From an uncultured Dialister sp. (GTDB lineage Bacteria; Bacillota; Negativicutes; Veillonellales; Dialisteraceae): 38,574 nt of DNA. This document shows, piece by piece, positions 26,641 to 34,210 of the stretch. A program made the translations under genes and the position numbers. Under the pieces are notes generated by a model. The model was not told the origin of the DNA. It was given only the letters and a program-made list of their open reading frames with translations, and did not search any database. Numbering within the stretch: position 1 is the stretch's first letter; the number at the start of each line of letters is the position of its first letter. The stretch is taken from assembly GCA_900543165.1 (NCBI GenBank), contig UQQQ01000015.1, positions 1 to 38,574 on the forward strand. Reading direction: 5' to 3'.

Positions 26641-27033
26641 ATGGCAGAAGCTACATACTACGGCACTGGCCGCAGAAAAACATCCGTTGCCAGAGTCCGT
26701 CTGGTACCGGGACAGGGTAACATCACAATCAATGGCCGTGATCTGAAGGATTACTTCGATCTCGCAACCCTCGAACTGATCATTAAACAGCCGCTCGAAC
26801 TGACCGGCACCACCACCGCATATGACGTCATCGCTAACGTAAAAGGCGGCGGACGTACAGGCCAGGCTGGCGCTATCCGTCATGGCATCAGCCGTGCTCT
26901 CCTCGATGTCGATGGAGACTACAGAAAAGTTCTGAAAGTCGCAGGTCTCCTGACCCGTGATCCAAGAATGAAAGAACGTAAGAAATACGGCCTCAAGAAA
27001 GCAAGAAAAGCAAGCCAGTTCTCCAAACGTTAA
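26641..27033 (+). CDS. rpsI: 30S ribosomal protein S9
   Basis: A 130-residue S9, which contacts the P-site tRNA with its C-terminal tail. Landmarks: YYGTGRRKTSVARVRL at the start, GGGRTGQAGAIRHGISRALL in the middle, and the basic tail ending KKARKASQFSKR with the conserved terminal Lys-Arg. Co-transcribed with rplM and closed by a strong terminator. Confidence 0.98.
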   Translation: MAEATYYGTGRRKTSVARVRLVPGQGNITINGRDLKDYFDLATLELIIKQPLELTGTTTAYDVIANVKGGGRTGQAGAIRHGISRALLDVDGDYRKVLKVAGLLTRDPRMKERKKYGLKKARKASQFSKR

Positions 27034-27049
27034 TCATTGGACGAATGTC

Positions 27050-27082
27050 GAAAACGCTCATGGATTTCCATGGGCGTTTTTT
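27050..27082 (+). terminator. rplM-rpsI terminator
   Basis: AAAACGCTCATGG pairs with CCATGGGCGTTTTTT, 17 bases after the rpsI stop. Confidence 0.9.
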
Positions 27083-27237
27083 GATGCATGAGAAGCAGAA
27101 ACGAAGGGGACGAGCAGCATATGATAAAAGCGTATCATCCTGCCTTCCCTGCGGCTCCTCTTCTCTTTTATAAGCGGTTTCCCGTCCAAGATCCACCAAC
27201 CAAGTGCATTTCCCTACTATTTCCTTCCTCTATGAAG

Positions 27238-27243
27238 TATAAT
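27238..27243 (+). promoter_or_regulatory. Candidate -10 box of the gene at 27273
   Basis: TATAAT 30 bases before the ATG, with AAGGAGG in between; no good -35. The 27083-27237 stretch otherwise holds nothing recognisable. Confidence 0.35.
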
Positions 27244-27272
27244 AAGGGAGACCGATTCACCAAGGAGGATTT

Positions 27273-28736
27273 ATGACTGCAAACGATATTCATGACGCGA
27301 TAGAGACATTCGCTCGCTACGGTGTGCCGCGGGAGCGGATTTTTAATGAAGTCATGCGTGCGCGCTATCTGGACTATGTACTTTTCCTGAATCCGGAGAA
27401 TGTCCAGTACGGGATCTCCATCGATGACCTGTATGAGAATATGAAACGCACGGCAGACAAGCTGGGCATGTATGAGGGCGATGCAGATACCTATGCGCGC
27501 GTTTATACACTTGCGCTCCGCGTGGAGCCGCTGGTCTTTGCGCCGGAAATGCCGACAGCACCTGCCAAAGTGCATGCGCTGCTCGCGGAAGCGGTAAAAA
27601 AGGCAGAGGCCGCGGGAAATACGGTGCTTTTCACCGGCGCAGAAGAATATCTGCCCTACCTTGCCGGAATTTTCCAAGATCTCGGGGGAAAACGTATCGC
27701 CGTGGCAGTGAAGGATGCCATCTGGAAGGAGCGTCTTCACTATGTCTTCCCACGCGGCCGCGCAATGCTGGAGAGCGAACTCGCGGAAGATACCGAGCAC
27801 TACGATTACATTTTTGATTTTGAGACGGACGGCATCGCAGCGGCAGCCGATTTGAGGCATCGCCTTGCCGAGAAAGGCGTGATGGACGTCATCATTCCTT
27901 CTGCGCTGCTGACGAAAGAGGGGGATGCTGCGCTTGCTGCTAGAAGAAGCTTGGTAGCAGAGAAAAAATTGACGGCTTTCTATGATACGGAAATCAGCGG
28001 GAATGAGTACGCCTACCTGCGCTTTGCCGGAGAAGCAGCCAAGACCGTGTCTTTCGGTCTGGCGGATTTCGCGGACGGTGCTTTCCGCGGCGTAGACCAG
28101 CTCTCACTTCCGTCGGAAACTTTCATCGAAGCCGATGACTGGAACTATGACCTCTACGCTTTTAATGGTTCGCCGAGCGTTCAGATGCTCCTTTCTCAAA
28201 ATATCGTTTCGCCGGATTTCACGCTGGGAAACGTCTTCTGCGATGTGCCGATGGAAGAAATCGAAACCGACCTGCCGCGGATTTCTCGCGAAACGGTGAC
28301 GGACTCGGGCGTGCGGATGGATCTCGCGGCCTATGTACATGGGGAAACGCCGGCGGTCCTGCGCGTCCTTGCAGCGGGCGACCTAGTTCTCACCACGGTA
28401 GAAGGGCATCTTCGCACCGCCGTCGTAAAAGAGCCCTGCGCTGCATCTGACGAAGGCATCTTGGCCTTCCGCCCGGTGGAGGGCTATACCGGCGAATACG
28501 TGAAACTCTACTTCGATGGGAAACTGGGCGAACTCTTTCTCGCCACAATGAAAGCAGGGGAACACTGGTATCTCACGACGTCCCGCCTCCTCCGTCTGCC
28601 CATTCCGCAGGCAGGAAAGGAAACGATCGAAGCGCTCACCAGACTTTGCGATGACCGCACCAAAGCCCTCGCAGCTGCGGAAGCCGCATGGAGAGAAGCC
28701 AAAGAAGAGGGCGTCAGAAGGATGGTCGGGAAGTAG
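27273..28736 (+). CDS. Degenerate methyltransferase / HsdS-like recognition-domain protein
   Basis: A 487-residue protein without an assigned name. AAGGAGG precedes the ATG. Residues about 115-240 have the alternation of a Rossmann methyltransferase: NTVLFTGAEEYLPYLAGIF where motif I would be, YDYIFDFE where the catalytic NPPY/F should stand, and VMDVIIPSALLTKEGDAALA followed by LVAEKKL, a pattern typical of HsdM-type adenine methyltransferases after motif IV. Both key motifs are missing, so it is probably inactive. Residues about 366-470 resemble a Type I specificity half: AAGDLVLTTVEG, SDEGILAFRP, YVKLYFDG, LTTSRLLRLPIPQ and a terminal helix rich in Ala, Glu and Arg. No restriction subunit is nearby. 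A DNA- or RNA-binding role is inferred from architecture only. Confidence 0.6.
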   Translation: MTANDIHDAIETFARYGVPRERIFNEVMRARYLDYVLFLNPENVQYGISIDDLYENMKRTADKLGMYEGDADTYARVYTLALRVEPLVFAPEMPTAPAKVHALLAEAVKKAEAAGNTVLFTGAEEYLPYLAGIFQDLGGKRIAVAVKDAIWKERLHYVFPRGRAMLESELAEDTEHYDYIFDFETDGIAAAADLRHRLAEKGVMDVIIPSALLTKEGDAALAARRSLVAEKKLTAFYDTEISGNEYAYLRFAGEAAKTVSFGLADFADGAFRGVDQLSLPSETFIEADDWNYDLYAFNGSPSVQMLLSQNIVSPDFTLGNVFCDVPMEEIETDLPRISRETVTDSGVRMDLAAYVHGETPAVLRVLAAGDLVLTTVEGHLRTAVVKEPCAASDEGILAFRPVEGYTGEYVKLYFDGKLGELFLATMKAGEHWYLTTSRLLRLPIPQAGKETIEALTRLCDDRTKALAAAEAAWREAKEEGVRRMVGK

Positions 28737-28740
28737 GTTT

Positions 28741-28855
28741 AATGGGTTCAACAGGTTCAGCTTGATAGGGGGGATAGCCCCTTCCTTTGGAAAGGGCAGG
28801 CGAGCGCAGCGAGCCGGGGGTGGTCGAAGGAAACGGAATTAACGTATTCCACTAG
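28741..28855 (+). repeat. Intergenic repeat region with CCCCTTCC/GGAAAGGG hairpin
   Basis: Contains GGTTCA-type units, GCCCCTTCCTTTGGAAAGGGC, GCGAGCGCAGCGAGCCGGGGG and a GGAATTAACGTATTCC palindrome. These are typical non-coding repeat modules that lead straight into the next copy at 28856. Confidence 0.45.
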
Positions 28856-28900
28856 CCAACCTCCGCCCCTGCGGGGCACCTCCTTCCAGAGGAAGGAGGG
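28856..28900 (+). repeat. 45-bp dispersed repeat, copy 1
   Basis: The reverse complement recurs at 33098-33142 with two or three differences. Core: CCTCCGCCCC-TGC-GGGGCACC and CCTTCCAGAGGAAGG palindromes. Confidence 0.85.
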
Positions 28901-28978
28901 AAATGCGAAATAGTTAGCAGTTACTTCTACGCACTGAACTCGCCAACCTGAAGTTTGAAAGCAGGGATCAGGGACTGA

Positions 28979-29184
28979 GGATTAGGGATTAGGAGTGACT
29001 AGTGACTGGCGGCTTACATACCACTTTCGGGCATCGCCATATTATACTCTGCGGCGCTTTATAATTTTTATGCGCCGTACCACCATTTCTCATTTCTCAT
29101 TCAAGCGAAGCTTTCACCCGCAATCAAAGGGCGCCTCGCCCCGGTGACTAACCCCGAACCCTGAACCTTGAACCCTGAACCCTA
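28979..29184 (+). repeat. Composite intergenic repeat, copy 2 (full set of modules)
   Basis: Modules in order: ATTAGGGATTAGGAGTGACT, GTGACTGG, ACCACTTTCGGGCATCGCC, a GCGGCGC...GCGCCG hairpin around an AT-rich loop, two TTTCTCA heptamers, AAGCTTTCA...AATCAA, CTAACCCC and GAACCCTGAACCTTGAACC. It ends 8 bases before the rdgB ribosome site. Confidence 0.85.
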
Positions 29185-29205
29185 TCTACTAAGAGGAGAT
29201 TCAAA

Positions 29206-29802
29206 ATGATGGAAACCAAACAAATCGTACTGGCTACGCACAATCAAGGAAAGATCAGAGAATTTCAGAAAGCCTTCAAAGAAATCGGATGGGACGCCGT
29301 GCCGATCGCTGATATCGCGGAGGTAGAAGACCCGGAAGAGACGGGGAGGACCTTCGAAGAAAATGCGCTGCAGAAGGCCCGCCGCTATGCGAAGGCGGTG
29401 AATCTTCCCGTGCTCTCCGATGACTCGGGTATCATTGCCTGCGCGCTCGGAGACAAACCGGGGGTGTACTCGGCGCGCTATGCCGGACACCATGGCGATG
29501 ATGAAGCCAATAACCAGAAGCTCATCCGGGACCTTGCCCCTTACAAGGGAGATGACCGCAAGGGCTACTATGCCTGCGTCGTCGCCCTTGTCTGGCCGGA
29601 TGGCCGATCCCTTACGGGGAAAGGTACATGCGATGGGATCATCCGCGATTTCTACCAGGGGGAAGGCGGCTTCGGCTATGATCCGCTCTTCTATCTGCCG
29701 GAATTTGGGAAAACCATGGCAGAGCTTTCGATGGAAGAAAAGAACCGGATCAGCCATAGAGGAAGAGCTCTTAGGGACTTACTGTCGAAACTAGGGAAAT
29801 AG
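29206..29802 (+). CDS. rdgB: XTP/dITP diphosphatase (RdgB/HAM1 family)
   Basis: A 198-residue house-cleaning enzyme that hydrolyses dITP and XTP to the monophosphates, keeping deaminated purines out of DNA. Family landmarks: LATHNQGKIREF at the start, TFEENALQKARRYA, the SDDSGI metal-binding motif, GVYSARYAG, EGGFGYDPLFYLPEFGKTMAEL and SHRGRAL near the end. GAGGAG lies 7 bases before the first of two adjacent ATG codons. The upstream ~470 bases are entirely repeats, and another composite repeat in opposite orientation starts a few bases after the stop, so the gene is bracketed by repeats. Confidence 0.96.
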   Translation: MMETKQIVLATHNQGKIREFQKAFKEIGWDAVPIADIAEVEDPEETGRTFEENALQKARRYAKAVNLPVLSDDSGIIACALGDKPGVYSARYAGHHGDDEANNQKLIRDLAPYKGDDRKGYYACVVALVWPDGRSLTGKGTCDGIIRDFYQGEGGFGYDPLFYLPEFGKTMAELSMEEKNRISHRGRALRDLLSKLGK

Positions 29803-29805
29803 GAT

Positions 29806-29995
29806 TCAGGGTTAGCCCGTGGGGGCGGCTCCGTCCACTGGTTATGAATGAAAGCTCGGCTCTCTAGTTAGGAGTGAGGAGTGGTGGTGCGGCGCATAAA
29901 AATCAGAAGCGCCGCGGAGTATAAATAGGGTGATGCCCGAAGAGGGCATTTCAGTCACTAGTCACGCCTAATCCCTAGACACTCATCCCTGCTTT
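29806..29995 (-). repeat. Composite intergenic repeat, copy 3 (inverted)
   Basis: Reads as the reverse complement of copy 2: GGTTAGCCC, GTGGTGCGGCGCATAAAAA, GCGCCGCGGAGTATAAATA, GGGTGATGCCCGAA and CAGTCACTAGTCAC. It starts 5 bases past the rdgB stop. The module between GGTTAGCCC and the hairpin is diverged, and the heptamers are lost. Confidence 0.8.
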
Positions 29996-30100
29996 CAACC
30001 GGAACCATTGACTCCTATTTCCCAAAACTCATACATAATGTATCTACCTATACATAAATAGTATACTCGATTTTAAGCGGTTTCATTCAATAAGGCTCTA

Positions 30101-30109
30101 TGTTATAAT
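30101..30109 (+). promoter_or_regulatory. Extended -10 promoter of speD
   Basis: TGTTATAAT is a perfect extended -10 box, about 50 bases before the speD ATG. Confidence 0.6.
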
Positions 30110-30160
30110 GGAAAAGGTTCCAATCCATAGAGGAAAAGAACGGGGGTGGCAGTTTACTTC

Positions 30161-30928
30161 ATGAAACGAGGTAAGCTCAAACTGCTGGGTTTCAACAATT
30201 TGACAAAGACACTCAGCTTCAATATGTACGACATCTGCTATGCCAGTACAGAAACAGAAAGAAAAAAATACATCGCTTACATTGACGAGGTCTACAGCGC
30301 CGAGCGCCTGACCCAGATCCTCGTGAAGGTCGCTGAGATGATCGGAGCCCATGTGCTGAACATCGCTTCGCAGGACTATGACCCGCAGGGCGCGTCCGTC
30401 ACGATGCTGATCGCAGAGGAAGAAGTCGAGAAGCAGGACGTGGTGTGTCATCTCGATAAGAGCCATATCACTGTCCACACCTATCCGGAAATGCATCCGC
30501 AGGACGGGATCTGCACCTTCCGCGCGGACATCGATGTATCGACCTGTGGGAAGATTTCGCCTTTGAATGCGCTGAATTTTCTGCTCCAGTCCTTCGATGC
30601 GGATATCGTCATCACCGACTACCGCGTGCGCGGCTTCACCCGCGACGTGCAGGGCAAGAAGATCTTCATCGACCATCGCATCAATTCCATTCAGAACTAC
30701 ATGGCGCCGAAGCTGCGCTATAAGTACGATATGGTGGACGTCAATGTATATCAGGAAAATATTTTTCACACGAAGATGCTGATCCATGATTTCAATCTGG
30801 ATAACTACCTCTTCGATATGAAAGAGGCAGAGCTGGATCGCAAGGAAGGGAAACGCATCCGCCGCCTGCTGAAGCAGGAAATGTATGAGATCTTCAATGG
30901 CAGAAATCTTCCTGCCATCAAAGATTAA
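30161..30928 (+). CDS. speD: S-adenosylmethionine decarboxylase proenzyme, E. coli type
   Basis: A 255-residue proenzyme if started at the ATG at 30161, which matches the family start (KLKLLGFNNLTKTLSF); an in-frame GTG at 30146 is the alternative. It makes decarboxylated SAM, the aminopropyl donor for spermidine. Self-cleavage is predicted at LDK/SH, leaving Ser101 as the pyruvoyl group. Other conserved blocks: HTYPEMHPQDGICTFRADI, STCGKISPLNALN, DYRVRGFTRD, DVNVYQENIFHTKM and the C-terminal GRNLPAI. This is the long (~264-residue) enterobacterial class rather than the ~125-residue Bacillus SpeH class. No speE lies nearby. Confidence 0.95.
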   Translation: MKRGKLKLLGFNNLTKTLSFNMYDICYASTETERKKYIAYIDEVYSAERLTQILVKVAEMIGAHVLNIASQDYDPQGASVTMLIAEEEVEKQDVVCHLDKSHITVHTYPEMHPQDGICTFRADIDVSTCGKISPLNALNFLLQSFDADIVITDYRVRGFTRDVQGKKIFIDHRINSIQNYMAPKLRYKYDMVDVNVYQENIFHTKMLIHDFNLDNYLFDMKEAELDRKEGKRIRRLLKQEMYEIFNGRNLPAIKD

Positions 30929-30992
30929 ATATAAAGCGGCTCCATTCGAAGTCGCCGACGCATAAAGTATCAGTCTTTTTTAGGAGGAAACA

Positions 30993-32207
30993 ATGGATAC
31001 TGCAAAACTCAAAGAAGAAGCACTCGCACTCAGAAGAGAAAAACATCAGATGATCAAGACCGGCTTGAATGCTGCTGTCGAAAGCAATCACGACCTCGCG
31101 ATCGTATACACCCCGGGTGTATCCGCTCCGTGCCTCGCGATCAAAGACGATGAAGACCTGTCCCTGGAACTGACCTGGAGAGGCAATGTCGTAGCCGTTA
31201 TTTCTGATGGCACCCGTGTTCTCGGCATGGGTGATATCGGCGCAGCTGCTGCTATGCCGGTCATGGAAGGCAAATCCGCACTGTACAAGAGATTCGGACA
31301 AATCGATGCGATCCCGATCACTCTGGACACCAAGGATCCGCAGGAATTCATCCACACCGTCAAACTGCTGGAAAAGAACTTCGCCGGCATCAACCTCGAA
31401 GATATCTCTTCCCCGAAATGCTATGACATCGAAGACGAACTGAAAAAGATCATGAACATCCCGGTCTTCCACGATGATCAGCACGGCACTGCGATTGCTG
31501 CTCTGGCAGCACTCCTCGGTGCTCTCGAAGTCGTCGGCAAAAAGATCGAAGATGTGAAAGTCGTCATGAATGGCGCTGGTGCTGCCGGTACCGCGATCAC
31601 TCGTCTGCTCCTCGAAGACGGCGTAAAACCGGAAAACATGACCATCCTGAATTCCAAAGGCATCCTCTTTGACAATGGCAAGAGAGACCGCGTACAGCAG
31701 GAACTCATCGCCAAAGTCAATCCGGAAAACAAACAGGGCACCTTTGCTGATGCTGTCAAAGGCGCTGATGTCCTCATCGGCTGCTCCGCACCGGGCGTAT
31801 TCAACGTAGAAGCCATCAAGACCATGAACGACAAGAGCATCGTCTTCGGCATGGCAAACCCGGTACCGGAGATCATGTACGAAGAAGCCAAAGAAAAAGG
31901 CGTTTACATCTATGGTTCCGGCAGAAGCGATATGCCGAACCAGGTCAACAACTCCTCCGTATTCCCAGGCCTCTTCCGCGGCGCTCTCGATGTACGTGCC
32001 CGTCAGATCAATGAGGAAATGAAACTCGCTGCTGCTCATGCTCTCGCAGACCTCGCTATCCATAGCGGCAAACTCGACCCGGATCATGTCGTCGTCGACG
32101 TATTCGATCCGAAGGTTCCGTTTGCTGTAGCGAAAGCCGTTGCCAAAGCAGCCATCGCTTCCGGCGTAGCAAGAGCCACCGAACTCCCGGAAAAATACAG
32201 AGACTAA
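30993..32207 (+). CDS. NAD(P)-dependent malic enzyme
   Basis: A 404-residue short-form malic enzyme converting malate to pyruvate and CO2 with reduction of NAD(P). Landmarks: YTPGVSAPC, GNVVAVISDGTRVLGMGDIG, the MPVMEGKSALYKRFG block, FHDDQHGTAIA, the Rossmann motif VVMNGAGAAGTAITRLLL and FGMANPVPEI. Cofactor choice cannot be read with certainty; the Ser/Lys pattern after the GAGAAG motif leaves both open. AGGAGG precedes the ATG. It starts 64 bases after speD with only a weak hairpin between, so partial read-through is possible. With fumC at 34777 it fits a fermentative C4-acid metabolism. Confidence 0.95.
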   Translation: MDTAKLKEEALALRREKHQMIKTGLNAAVESNHDLAIVYTPGVSAPCLAIKDDEDLSLELTWRGNVVAVISDGTRVLGMGDIGAAAAMPVMEGKSALYKRFGQIDAIPITLDTKDPQEFIHTVKLLEKNFAGINLEDISSPKCYDIEDELKKIMNIPVFHDDQHGTAIAALAALLGALEVVGKKIEDVKVVMNGAGAAGTAITRLLLEDGVKPENMTILNSKGILFDNGKRDRVQQELIAKVNPENKQGTFADAVKGADVLIGCSAPGVFNVEAIKTMNDKSIVFGMANPVPEIMYEEAKEKGVYIYGSGRSDMPNQVNNSSVFPGLFRGALDVRARQINEEMKLAAAHALADLAIHSGKLDPDHVVVDVFDPKVPFAVAKAVAKAAIASGVARATELPEKYRD

Positions 32208-32223
32208 TCGCGCGTAGCGCATC

Positions 32224-32264
32224 AAAAAAGCAGGAAATGAGACGTTCTCATTTCCTGCTTTTTG
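32224..32264. terminator. Malic enzyme terminator, probably bidirectional
   Basis: AAAAAAGCAGGAAATGAGA pairs with TCTCATTTCCTGCTTTTT around ACGT. It is flanked by A- and T-runs, so it can act from both strands. Confidence 0.85.
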
Positions 32265-32270
32265 TTTTGG

Positions 32271-32455
32271 ATGATTAGTGACTGGTGACTGGTAGCTAGG
32301 GATTAGTGGCTAGGGATTAGGAGCCTCAAGTGACTGGTGACTTGAATATTGCCTTCGGGCATCACCATTTCTCATTTCTCATTCAAGTGAGGCTTTCCAT
32401 CGTAATCAAGGGGCGGCACGCCCTTGGGCTAACCCTGAACCCTGCCCCGAACCGT
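32271..32455 (+). repeat. Composite intergenic repeat, copy 4 (hairpin module missing)
   Basis: Starts with GATTAGTGACTGGTGACTGG and tandem TAGGGATTAG units, then TGACTTGAATA, CTTCGGGCATCACC, two TTTCTCA heptamers, GGCTTTCCATCGTAATCAAG, GGGCTAACCCTGAACCC. Compared with copy 2 the GCGGCGC/GCGCCG hairpin is cleanly absent. It abuts the 3' end of the HD-domain gene. Confidence 0.85.
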
Positions 32456-32456
32456 T

Positions 32457-33020
32457 TTACTTCAGCCCCAATTCATCCTTATGGGTGGTCATGCCATCGA
32501 TGCAGGCCTGCATGACATCGCCCGCTTCCATGCCGAGCATAGCAAAGCCCTGCTTGATCACATCACGGTTGCAGCCAGCCGCAAATTTCTTGTCCTTGAA
32601 TTTCTTCTTGAGCCCTTTGAGCTCCATGCCGCTGATGCCTTCCGGGCGCATGAGTGCATACGCCATGACGACGCCCGTCAGCTCATCGACTGTGAAAAGG
32701 CTTTTCTCAATATCAGTCGTCGGTTCGACCTCATCGCTGCAGAGACCCCAGCCGTGGGAGATGATGGTCTTGATGTCTTCTTCGTCTACGCCTTCCGGTT
32801 CCAAAAATTCGCGGACATGATGGCAGTGTTCATTCGGGAAGGCTTCGTAGTCGACGTCGTGCAGGTAGCCGATGGCTTCCCAGTGATCTTTATCACCGCC
32901 GAAGACGCTCGCCATCGCGCCCATGGCAGCGCTGACAGCCGCCGCGTGGGTGAAGAGATGGTCTTCCGTGGTGTGTTTCTGGAGGATTTCTTTGGCTTTC
33001 GCAAGGGTAAGTGTGGACAT
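32457..33020 (-). CDS. HD-domain hydrolase-like protein
   Basis: A 187-residue protein of the HD superfamily (metal-dependent phosphohydrolases). EDHLFTHAAAVSAAMGAMA supplies the first His, and HWEAIGYLHDVDYEAFPNEH carries the HD pair and following residues; HVREFL and ISHGWGL continue the helical core. The family hydrolyses phosphate esters of nucleotides or related molecules; the substrate is not evident. Small anaerobe proteins of this type are often annotated simply as HD-domain proteins. AAGGAG lies upstream of the ATG on the minus strand, and the promoter candidate is at 33174-33202, so the leader would contain the 45-bp repeat at 33098-33142. Confidence 0.85.
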   Translation of the reverse strand: MSTLTLAKAKEILQKHTTEDHLFTHAAAVSAAMGAMASVFGGDKDHWEAIGYLHDVDYEAFPNEHCHHVREFLEPEGVDEEDIKTIISHGWGLCSDEVEPTTDIEKSLFTVDELTGVVMAYALMRPEGISGMELKGLKKKFKDKKFAAGCNRDVIKQGFAMLGMEAGDVMQACIDGMTTHKDELGLK

Positions 33021-33097
33021 AGTAGGATCTCCTTTTTAATCAGGGACTAGTGACTTGTGACTGGTAGCTGGGGATGAGGTAGGAAGCCCGAGACACG

Positions 33098-33142
33098 CCC
33101 TCCTTCCTCTGGAGGGAGGTGCCCCGAAGGGGCGGAGGTTGG
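33098..33142 (-). repeat. 45-bp dispersed repeat, copy 2 (inverted)
   Basis: Reverse complement of 28856-28900 with two or three differences (GGAGGGAGG for GGAAGGAGG, GAAGGGG for GCAGGGG). Confidence 0.85.
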
Positions 33143-33173
33143 CCGAGCAAAAACATTTTTAAAATATATCTCG

Positions 33174-33202
33174 ATGGTAGAACATATGGAATGAATTGTC
33201 AA
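33174..33202 (-). promoter_or_regulatory. Candidate promoter of the HD-domain gene
   Basis: On the minus strand TTGACA (33202-33197), a 17-bp spacer and TACCAT (33179-33174). Confidence 0.55.
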
Positions 33203-33220
33203 TGCGAAAGGGTGAAATTG

Positions 33221-33229
33221 TGATACAAT
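33221..33229 (+). promoter_or_regulatory. Extended -10 promoter upstream of the Sir2 gene
   Basis: TGATACAAT is an extended -10 box. It is followed directly by the inverted composite repeat, which would then form most of the ~230-base leader. Confidence 0.5.
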
Positions 33230-33239
33230 GAGAGAAAGA

Positions 33240-33433
33240 AGGGTTCAGGGTTAGCCCTTGGGGCGGCTCTACCCTTGATTAAGTTTGAAAGCATCGATTG
33301 AATGAGAAATTAGAAATGAGAAATGAGAAATGAGAAATGGTGGTGCGGCGAATAAAAGTATGGAAGCGCCGCGAAGTATAAATAATGGCGATGCCCGCGA
33401 CTGGCATTCCAGTCACTAGTCACCAGTCACTTT
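33240..33433 (-). repeat. Composite intergenic repeat, copy 5 (inverted, full set)
   Basis: Reverse complement of the copy 2 order: GGTTCAGGGTTAGCCC, CTTGATTAAGTTTGAAAGCAT, expanded AATGAGA heptamers, GGTGGTGCGGCGAATAAAAG, GCGCCGCGAAGTATAAATAA, GGCGATGCCCG and CAGTCACTAGTCACCAGTCA. It ends about 15 bases before the Sir2 ribosome site. Confidence 0.85.
33301..33339 (+). repeat. Tandem heptamer (GAGAAAT)n inside composite repeat 5
   Basis: Four intact or nearly intact heptamers plus one TAGAAAT variant; other composite copies carry two. The difference in copy number suggests slippage. Confidence 0.85.
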
Positions 33434-33462
33434 GATTCCATTCCACGAAAGGAGCCGTCATC

Positions 33463-34203
33463 ATGACCGACATCGAGAAACTGAGAGCTATGATCGCATC
33501 CCATCACCGCATCGTCTTTTTCGGCGGGGCGGGGGTCTCCACGGAGTCGAACATCCCTGATTTCCGCGGAGCGAATGGCCTTTACCGGCAGAAAACAGAC
33601 CTCCCATGGACGCCGGAGGAAATGCTTTCACACCATTTCTATGAGGAGCATCCCGTGGAATTTTTCACCATGTATAAGCAGTTCGCAGAAGCCATGCTAA
33701 AGGCGTCTCCGAACCGCGCGCACTTTGCGCTGGCAAAGCTCGAGCAAAAGGGCAAGCTCTCTGCCGTTATCACGCAGAATATCGATGGTCTCCATCAGCG
33801 CGCGGGGAGCCGGAATGTCATCGAAGTCCACGGCACCATCCTGACGAATACCTGTGAGAAATGCTTTGCAAAATATGATGCGAAGACCCTCCTTACTCTG
33901 GCATCGCCCGTGCCGCACTGTTCCAGTTGCGGCGGCGTGATCAAGCCAGATGTCGTGCTCTATGAAGAAGCGCTCGATACGAATGATATTGACGAGGCAA
34001 TCGATGAGATTTCCCAGGCTGATATGCTCATCATCGGCGGGACGAGCCTTGTCGTCTATCCGGCGGCAGGCTTCGTCAACTATTTCCGCGGTGATGCTCT
34101 TGTCGTCATCAATCAGGACGCGACAGCGCAGGACGCCCGCGCCGACCTCGTCTTCCATGAGAGCGTGGGGAAGGTACTGGAAATAGCCGTGGAGGGAGAT
34201 TAG
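33463..34203 (+). CDS. cobB: NAD-dependent protein deacylase, Sir2 family
   Basis: A 246-residue sirtuin that removes acyl groups from lysines using NAD. NAD-binding GGAGVSTESNIPDFRG (residues about 21-36), TQNIDGLHQRAGS, the catalytic His123 in VIEVHGTI, a four-cysteine zinc site (CEKC and CSSC) and the GTSLVVYPAA adenine-site motif are all present. Bacterial sirtuins commonly reactivate acetyl-CoA synthetase and other acylated enzymes; no partner gene is adjacent. AAAGGAG precedes the ATG. It lies between two composite repeats, one in its likely leader and one starting after its stop. Confidence 0.95.
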   Translation: MTDIEKLRAMIASHHRIVFFGGAGVSTESNIPDFRGANGLYRQKTDLPWTPEEMLSHHFYEEHPVEFFTMYKQFAEAMLKASPNRAHFALAKLEQKGKLSAVITQNIDGLHQRAGSRNVIEVHGTILTNTCEKCFAKYDAKTLLTLASPVPHCSSCGGVIKPDVVLYEEALDTNDIDEAIDEISQADMLIIGGTSLVVYPAAGFVNYFRGDALVVINQDATAQDARADLVFHESVGKVLEIAVEGD

Positions 34204-34210
34204 GCGTTTC

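Noticed and set aside
28979..30000. CRISPR-like array in the repeated intergenic DNA
   Set aside because: Units are of unequal length and order, with no regular spacer-repeat alternation, and no cas genes are present.
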